Below, in pieces: positions 58,126 to 64,000 of a stretch of DNA of 64,000 nucleotides (position 1 is the first letter of the stretch; every line of letters begins with the position of its first letter). The notes beneath the pieces are model-generated. The model was not told where the DNA came from and ran no database searches. It saw nothing but the letters and a program-made list of their open reading frames with translations. A program made the position numbers and the translations under genes. This stretch comes from Anniella stebbinsi (taxonomy: Eukaryota; Chordata; Lepidosauria; Squamata; Anniellidae). Location: positions 44,996,001 to 45,060,000 of the forward strand of contig JARDYH010000002.1 of the NCBI GenBank assembly GCA_029215795.1, read 5' to 3'.

Positions 58126-58559
58126 TGCACTGTTAAAAATATAAATACTACTACTGTTAGATCTATCATTTTTGGGGGGTCCTAATTGTATTTTGAGTGG
58201 TTGGGTGCTAGACACCAGTATATTATATATTATTGTGTCACCTGAACATGGCAATGTCCACTTGATTGCATCCCCGAGGTGTTCATGGGCCTATGCCAAA
58301 GTTCAACAATAGACATGCAATGCCCTTTTGGCAGCCTAATGCTTCCGCTAACTCAGCCTGGGAGGAGGTAAAGGCAAGCACTTGTACATGCTCCGGATTA
58401 GGCCTGGCTTGGCCCAGAAAGAGATGGGAAAGCCAGGTATAAAATAGTCTACGCCTGCTAGCTATTATTGCAACACTTCCATGAGAACTGTTCACAGTTC
58501 CTATGGGACTGTTTCCCAAATGATCCAGATTATGCTGGACAGCTCCCCAGCTAGTCTAT

Positions 58560-58690
58560 GGCCAGGTCTATACCAAGCAGGATATAAATCTTTGAAAGTG
58601 ATTTGAAAATGGTATATGGAATGTGTCATGGGCCCCAACAGTTGCCAGTGCACTTCAATGCTGTTATAAAGCAGTAGTGTAGATCCTGTC
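58560..58690. mobile_element. 131-bp ATCTACAC-family MITE
   Basis: Tips GGCCAGGTCTATACCAAGC and, from the right, GGACAGGATCTACACTAC. Interior 'gggccccaacagttgccagt' as in 15850-15979. Target duplication not readable. Confidence 0.7.
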
Positions 58691-58744
58691 CAAGCCTCCT
58701 TGTTTAAGCACCTGCTACTGCCCCCGCCATCACCCCATAAAGGA

Positions 58745-58960
58745 TGGCCATGTCTCCTACTTTATAGAGGACAGTCCTATATTTGATGGGCTCTCAGAGA
58801 ACAGTCCTCTCTTTGAAGTTTCCCCCACTAATGGTGAGATGTATTTCTATGCAGATCTATTTCCTCTTTTGGCCTCTTGTTTTTAGTGATACATTTCCTA
58901 AGTGGCCACTCTATTCTTATGTCTTTTCATAACCAATGAGCATGTCTAACAGACCCCCCC
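58745..58960. repeat. Dispersed repeat with GTCCTATATTTGATGG block
   Basis: Second copy of the repeat at 50266-50545, with better internal inverted symmetry ('agaggacagtcctat' / 'agaacagtcctctc'). Confidence 0.45.
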
Positions 58961-59127
58961 CCCCACACACACACACTGTTGTATGGATTTCCTACTTTTT
59001 ATGTAGTGGACTATTCAAAAATGTCACTCATCCTGCAGATGACCATTCATTCTCTCACCTTGAGACCCTACAGACTTATTTCTACTTTATTCTGTTGCAT
59101 ACATAAACCAGGTATCTGGGTATACAT

Positions 59128-59434
59128 ATGAACATAAGAAGAGCAATGCTGGATCAGACCAAGGGTCCATCTAGCCCAGCATTCAGTTCACACAGTGGCC
59201 AATCAGTTGCCCACAGGAAACACACAAGCAGGACATGAGTGCAACAGCTTACTGTCTCTGCTACTGTAGGTAGCATAGTCATCAGAACTAGTAGTCATTG
59301 ATAGCCTTTTCCTCCATGAATATATCCAATTCTCTTTTAAAGCCATCCAAAATGGTGACAATCACTACCTCTTCTGGAAGTGAATTCCATAGTTTAACTA
59401 AGCATGTCCTTTTATCTGTCTTTTGTATCTGGTC
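59128..59434 (-). mobile_element. CR1 LINE 3' end
   Basis: 3' UTR (59128-59290) with 'gagcaatgctggatcagacc' and 'gtccatctagcccagcat', then coding remnant LVKLWNSLPEEVVIVTILDG and ELDIFMEEKAINDY on the minus strand. Broken at 59435 by the hAT unit; the upstream CR1 part (cf. the 9.6-kb copy) does not reappear within view beyond it. Confidence 0.82.
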
Positions 59435-59590
59435 AAGAGGGCAGGGCTCCTGCAACTTTAATTGTTGTGATGAAGAGGGAATTTCACCAGATGCTGCATG
59501 CATACAAATGACACCTGCTGAGATTCCCTTTTCTATACACCTGTTAAAGATACGGGAGCCCTGTCCGCCTGCCCATATGGTCGCCCTAAG
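59435..59590. mobile_element. Single hAT unit related to the 320-bp dimers
   Basis: 'gggctcctgcaactttaatt', 'gatgaagagggaatttcacc', 'acctgctgagattccctttt' and the tip 'atatggtcgcccta' form one unit of the 21.4- and 24.5-kb elements. It is about 156 bp and lacks the outer 10-15 bases of its left tip. It shows the undimerised form. Confidence 0.8.
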
Positions 59591-59915
59591 GGTGGGGAAC
59601 CTCAGGCCTGGGGCCCAAATGTAGCTCTTTGGGGGTTCTACTTTGGCCTTCCTGAGATGGACACCCCCTTCCCCTGGCCCCTCCCTCTTTCCCCCATCCA
59701 CCAATTCTTTGGTAGTTTCCTGGCTTTTGTGCAGTTTTATTCCCCATTCTAAAAGGCTGAAATGCCCCTTCAAAGGCTTAGTCACTGGCAGTAAGAGCTT
59801 TAAGCTAAAATGTGCTTGTAGTTTTGGCATCTGGGCCCTGCTTCCTTTGCTTTTGGCCCTGCCTCTTTTGTCTTTGGCCCCACCAAGTACTGGACTGTGG
59901 CCCCCAAGAGCTTCT
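59591..59915 (+). mobile_element. hAT-like GC-rich repeat, copy 2
   Basis: 'ggtggggaacctcaggcctg', 'aaaggcttagtcactggcag', 'agctttaagctaaaatgtgc' and 'gagcttctcacaaaatt', collinear with 25576-25870. Confidence 0.6.
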
Positions 59916-59949
59916 CACAAAATTGAATTCAGAACTCAGGGTGTAAGTA

Positions 59950-60243
59950 TTTCCCCATCCTTGCAATACATGAACTGAAACTCAGTTATGCCTCAAAATT
60001 CACACTTCCCCAAATGTTTCAAGGAGCTTTCCAATACAAATGCCTACAAACAGGTATATATTAGGGGAAATGCACATAAAAATGTGCATATTAGTGAAAA
60101 TATTACATTACAATGGATTACATTAGGAAAATTGCTTGGGAAAATGTGCAAATTTGGTAATATTGCATACAAAATAAAAATTTTGGAGGAAAATCTTAAA
60201 AAATTGTATTTTGATGCAAATTTAAATGTTATGATTCATCTGG

Positions 60244-60284
<41 letters not shown>

Positions 60285-60377
60285 GCAGAATAATGTGGAC
60301 ATGGGACGGAACAGACTTATGTGTGAACAAAGACCAAAGTGACATTGGGAGGAAATATGCTGGTTTTTTCATCCCTA
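59950..60377. mobile_element. AAATGTGCA-family MITE with (AAT)n
   Basis: Right tip 'ttcatcccta' (inverted TAGGGATGAA). Interior 'gggaaatgcacataaaaatg' and 'gggaaaatgtgcaaatttgg'. A pure AAT run sits at 60246-60284. Left tip not clear. Confidence 0.6.
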
Positions 60378-61070
60378 GATAGTATTAACAAGCCAAGTCT
60401 ATTTCCCCCTACATGATATAAACTTTAACAGAAGTCTAGCAAAACAGCCAGAAGGGAGACACATCATTACGAAGATGTTATTAAAGCTAAAACTGACAAA
60501 AATATTGACACTGGATTTACTTTTGTGAGCTGATTATCCATGTCGTGGTGATGTGCCTTTTATTTATTTTATCTTAACCAGTTCTGTAGTTTTGTGTTTG
60601 AACTCCCACAGTTGTAATTACAAACTAGTTTAGAATTATTAGATATTTATAATCCCCCAGTAATGTTCTCTAATCTCTCCCTTTCCCTAGATAACTGCCT
60701 CACAGCTCAGCAAATTTTGTTCTTTTAATCACTTCCTCTATAATAACCCCCAAGTTAGAATACAGGCACTTACTCTTCACATTAAAGAAATATTGATATA
60801 CAAACATCCCCAAACGTATGAAAGGAACAATGATAATTAAATATTTAATTTTGATATAATCCTGCATTTTCCTAGTCCTTTTCAGTTTGGGGGTTCAAGA
60901 GGAAGAGAGCAATATTTGCTCTCTCTTCAGACTATAATTCTGCATACTGTTTAATACAATAGTAGTAGCTACAAAAACGTAAATGTGAGTGATCACTTGA
61001 TGGATGCCCTCTTCATGTGAGTAAACATGAATGGAGCTAAAGAAAACAAGATATCAAAAAGGGGTTCTAG
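60378..61070. other. Unassigned repeat-poor sequence
   Basis: No transposable element or microsatellite recognised between the MITE and the exon candidate. Confidence 0.35.
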
Positions 61071-61130
61071 TCTAGCTTTCTTCCCAACATGATATATTTC
61101 TATGTGAATGGTGAATTTGTTTCTTTGGAG

Positions 61131-61246
61131 GAGTTTTCAAGTTCCTGTGAGCCCCCATCTCCACCTCTGCCTGAAGTGGCACAGCTTAATATCGGTCTAT
61201 CATCTCTGCGTGAACTAAGCAATGGATTCTCGCTTTCTCACCAGTG
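61131..61246 (+). CDS. Candidate host exon (unidentified)
   Basis: An open frame runs from 61071 to 61247 with no simple repeat and codon-like composition. The most protein-like part reads EFSSSCEPPSPPLPEVAQLN then IGLSSLRELSNGFSLSHQ. It is followed at 61247 by a near-ideal splice donor (CCAGTG|GTGAGTG), and the frame closes at a TGA just past it, as expected for an intron. Possible acceptors are TTTGTTTCTTTGGAG (AG at 61129-61130) or the next AG at 61132-61133; the pyrimidine tract is only fair. As an exon of 116 nt it would start in phase 0 and end in phase 2. I do not recognise the protein. Surroundings lack repeats from 60.4 to 62.1 kb. Chance or a non-coding conserved element are alternatives. 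Confidence 0.3.
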
Positions 61247-61252
61247 GTGAGT

Positions 61253-62160
61253 GTCAGTTATTTTCTACTGCCTCTAGTGTCTTCTATATCAACCAAAGGT
61301 ATAGATATTGAGATCTATAAAAAAATATAGGCCTTTTTTTTGTTGCTTTTGACGTTGTTTTAATAATCCATGGCTTTTAATTTAGACAGTGTGAAATAGA
61401 CTTCAACATCATTTTTTTCTGTATATTTTCTTAAAACCACTGCATCCTTATTGAAAACTCGCCTCTCATCATTTTGACCATACTCCCAAACTAGCTCTTA
61501 TTGTCAGCATTGTTTTTTTAAAAAAATTCCATTATCTTCTCACTCAGATATATTCAATAATCTTCCTAGTAGGACATTTCCCCCTCCTATTTTGGACATT
61601 GCAGTATTATCACAGAGACAGTAAAAAAAAAGAAAAGAGAGAGAACAAAAAAGACAAACTGGAGAAAGATTTACAATATCCAGAATTACAACTCCTTAGA
61701 AAACTCTGTTGACCTTGCCACCCATTTATGTTACTAACATCTCATTTTTAACTCACTTTCACCACCAAAAATAATTTTAAAAAGTGCAGGAAAGTAGCCT
61801 TGTATCATCTCTGAAATCACTTCTCACACAATACCCTTGACTGATTTTAATCAAGGTATTGTTCTGGTCATAGTATAGAAATAGCTCTCCTGCAGTACAG
61901 TAAATGATATCCCCATTTCTGTTGCTGATGCCTCCTTTCCTTGACCTTGGGATAGTCCATTCTATACACCCAGATCATATTCCTGTTTCTGATTTTTTTG
62001 CCATTATCACTGTAGTTGGCTCATGCTTCCTCCTACAACTTCCCTTTTGTTCAAAATCTTCTGTTACAGAATTACAGTGTTATTCCATTCTTTTGTCATC
62101 AACTATCTTTAAACAACAACAGCTTTTTTTTTTCTTTTTTCTTTTTAATGTTCAGTTATA
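61253..62160. other. Unassigned sequence
   Basis: T/A-rich, without recognisable repeats apart from short T-runs at 61332 and 62127. Confidence 0.35.
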
Positions 62161-62250
62161 TAAGAAAAGCCCTGCTGGAACAGACCTAAGGTCCATCTAG
62201 CCCAACAGTCTGCTTCCCATAGTGGGTTCTTGGAAGCCAGTAGCAGCAAA
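62161..62250 (-). mobile_element. CR1 3'-end fragment
   Basis: 'aagaaaagccctgctggaac' then 'ggtccatctagcccaacagt' and 'gccagtagcagcaaa' match 59138-59185 and 62-kb-type CR1 ends. Confidence 0.7.
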
Positions 62251-62331
62251 TTATATATCATAGGGGTAGGTAATGTGGTGCGCATGGGCATCAAAGTACC
62301 CATAGATATCTTTCTTGGCACCCACCTTTTT

Positions 62332-62363
<32 letters not shown>
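62332..62363. repeat. (ATC)n microsatellite
   Basis: About ten ATC units inside the left part of the hAT-like element. Confidence 0.9.
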
Positions 62364-62364
<1 letters not shown>

Positions 62365-62394
62365 TCCTGGCACCAGGGATGACTTCTAAGTAGG

Positions 62395-62750
62395 AATGTA
62401 GGAATTGTATGAAATCTGTTCCATTTGTGTGTCACGGATTGTCAGACACATTTGATTCTGTCATCTGCCCATCAATGGAATCACATTATTTGTTAGTTTC
62501 CAAATGAAAATTTGAGCAAATACAAATTTGCATGAATTAGCACAAGCAAAAATGCAATTTTTCCTCAAACATGTGTAAATTCCCCCCCCCCCCCATGTGC
62601 ATTTTCGTGCTTTGGCCTATGGAGGAACTGCACATTTTTTGGCCTTTTTTAATTTTTTGCATTTTTTATGACAAAATCTACACAAAATTCTGAAGGTTAG
62701 AAAAATGGTGTGCAAGTCCATTGAATCCCCCTGACAGAGGTAAAGCCAGT
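62395..62750 (+). mobile_element. AAATGTGCA-family MITE
   Basis: 'aaatttgcatgaattagcac', a C-run at 62581-62594, 'tgtgcattttcgtgctttgg' and 'gaggaactgcacattttttg'. Ends not sharp; no duplication read. Confidence 0.55.
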
Positions 62751-63048
62751 CTGCTGCAGGATATATTCTTAGGAAATAAAGATGGAGGGTGGCTGCAGAT
62801 CAATGCCTTCCACTGCAGTGTGCCCATCCAACAAGAAGAAAAGAAAAAAGAGCTATGGGTTCAAAGTAGTTGATCAGTGTGTTGTGGCTCAAACCCCACC
62901 TCTGCTTTATATGTAGTTGCTTGGGAAGATTACTTTTCCTTTTTGTCTAGACATACTTCCTACAGCAGGCATTTTGTGGTGGTGCCCCTAATATTTTCTC
63001 AAATTTCCAAACATGCCACAGGCCCCAAAATATTGCCTGCCCTTGATA

Positions 63049-63420
63049 TATAGCTTTCATGGTTCCATGATAACTAACAGACATTAATAATAGGGCTGTC
63101 CATCTACTTTGGCTGAAGCCTGAACACTGGACCAAAGTGGGTTGCTTTTGAAGTGTCTATTGAACTGGAAGCAGCCCTTCCCAATGCAGTGGTACATAAC
63201 TCTATGCTTAACTCCAGGCCTGCCTTAGCTAGAGGTTCAAATATCCTGGCAGTCAAAAGACAGACTGCCTGAAACACAATTACACTTTTGCTAAGCAAAC
63301 AGTGAGGGCTAGATGAGTAAAGGACAGACTGATAAAAAAAACAGCACATCTACTGTTTTTTATCAACCAACCATTAGTTTTTATGAAAGATTGTGGCAAA
63401 AATATTAACAAATATCATTG
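63049..63420. other. Unassigned sequence
   Basis: No gene or repeat recognised. Confidence 0.3.
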
Positions 63421-63960
63421 CGGGAATGTAGAGTGTGGGAAATAACAAGGTGGACACAAAGTTGGGATGTAAACAGGGCCACATTTATTAATAGATCTGC
63501 AGAAAGGGTAAACCTAAGTGGGCATCTTCTCTAATCCGGCTTCATGCCATTGTCTTATCGGGCGAGACATTCACGTTCGCCATCTCCCAGGCTTCCCCCT
63601 TTAGGGTAGGGAGACCTTCCATGTCACCCCTCTCGCACCATGTCACCCCTCTCGCACCGTCAAGCTCTGAGTGGGTGAGGAAGGTTGGCCTCAAAGGTAA
63701 CCCTTATCTCAGCCAGCCGGGCCGTAAAACTCGCACCTGGGGAGCCTCAGGCATTACCACAGGCAAAAGTCCTAAAGCCCATCTGTTGAAGGCCCAGAAG
63801 GATTGTGTTACCCTTATTGCACCCATCATACAAGGAGAACTCCTGGAAGCTTCCACTGTATCCAAGCCAGCCAAGGGCTGAAAACTTCTTGGCATGGGCC
63901 TACCATTCCCAAAGCCTTGGAGTAAAATCTTCAGGTATATGGTGGGAAAACATTAATTGA
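63421..63960. other. CpG-rich unidentified segment
   Basis: Contrasts with its neighbours by many CpGs between 63535 and 63740 ('atccggc', 'cgggcgagac', 'cacgttcgcc', 'gccgggccg') and contains a 20-bp tandem duplication 'catgtcacccctctcgcacc' at 63620-63659. An 86-codon plus frame (63621-63881) crosses it, ending in QKDCVTLIAPIIQGELLEAS. It may be part of a young transposable element continuing past the window or a CpG island; the sequence alone does not decide. Confidence 0.35.
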
Positions 63961-64000
63961 GATATATATGTAGATGCCTGTTCAAATGTCTAGGCTTATG

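Larger units (their letters stand above)
62262..63048. mobile_element. hAT-like element interrupted by a MITE
   Basis: Left end 'taggggtaggtaatgtggtg' with 'ttggcacccacc'; right end 'ttttgtggtggtgcccctaa' to 'tattgcctgccctt'. TAGGGGTAGG(T/C)AAT and the inverse of ATTGCCTGCCCT are complementary tips. The centre (about 62395-62750) is AAATGTGCA-family MITE sequence. Confidence 0.55.

Noticed and set aside
59288..59830. 180-codon minus frame
   Set aside because: Chimera of a CR1 C-terminus, a hAT unit and a GC-rich repeat read through by chance.

Overview
This window looks like an AT-rich, intergenic or intronic stretch of a vertebrate nuclear genome, most likely a squamate reptile (lizard or snake). 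The inference rests on the repeat mix: L2/CR1-type LINEs with ATT-rich 3' tails, CR1, several degraded L1 copies, an R4-like LINE with a restriction-like endonuclease, tRNA-headed SINEs, many hAT-type nonautonomous elements, and abundant CA, ATT, GAA, TAGA and AT microsatellites. There are no operons, ribosome binding sites or bacterial features. I found no complete host gene. One short open stretch near 61.1 kb with a good splice donor is the only exon-like candidate.

Layout. 0-5 kb: CR1 3'-UTR scrap, a 5'-truncated L1 with target-site duplications (638-1314), an old L2 copy, and a foldback MITE with a 5-bp duplication. 6-10 kb: the best L2 relic (5970-7640, minus), an old hAT-like repeat, a tRNA-derived SINE and a CR1 relic, all minus where oriented. 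11-15 kb: nested insertions (hAT MITE inside an older repeat; MITE inside MITE inside a third repeat family). 15-25 kb: a 130-bp MITE, a roughly 630-bp foldback, L2 tails, and a cluster of hAT elements including two 320-bp inverted-dimer elements in opposite orientation and a 672-bp foldback, then another L1 relic. 25-32 kb: GC-richer hAT-like repeats, a three-unit tandem array, L2 pieces and a 140-bp purine tract. 32.9-36.1 kb and 47.4-50.0 kb: two inverted copies of a 2.6-3.2 kb terminal-inverted-repeat element, with clustered CGATA motifs near its ends, internal minisatellites and a promoter-like segment. 36-46 kb: CR1, a long repeat-poor stretch (37.4-40.7 kb), L2 and L1 relics. 50-60 kb: R4-like LINE, MIR-like SINE, CR1 and L2 3' ends, further MITEs. 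60-64 kb: mostly unassigned sequence with the exon candidate, another nested insertion and a CpG-rich segment at the edge.

Coding relics are all retrotransposon open reading frames broken by stops, frameshifts or 5' truncation, so nothing here is expected to make an active enzyme. The strongest signals are structural: seven hAT-like insertions with readable 8-bp target-site duplications (four exact, three with one mismatch), and three MITEs of a second superfamily with exact 5-bp duplications. The hAT tips converge on TAGGG, which suggests that one or few transposases mobilised elements with unrelated interiors. Element names come from recognising motifs by eye; no database search was run.
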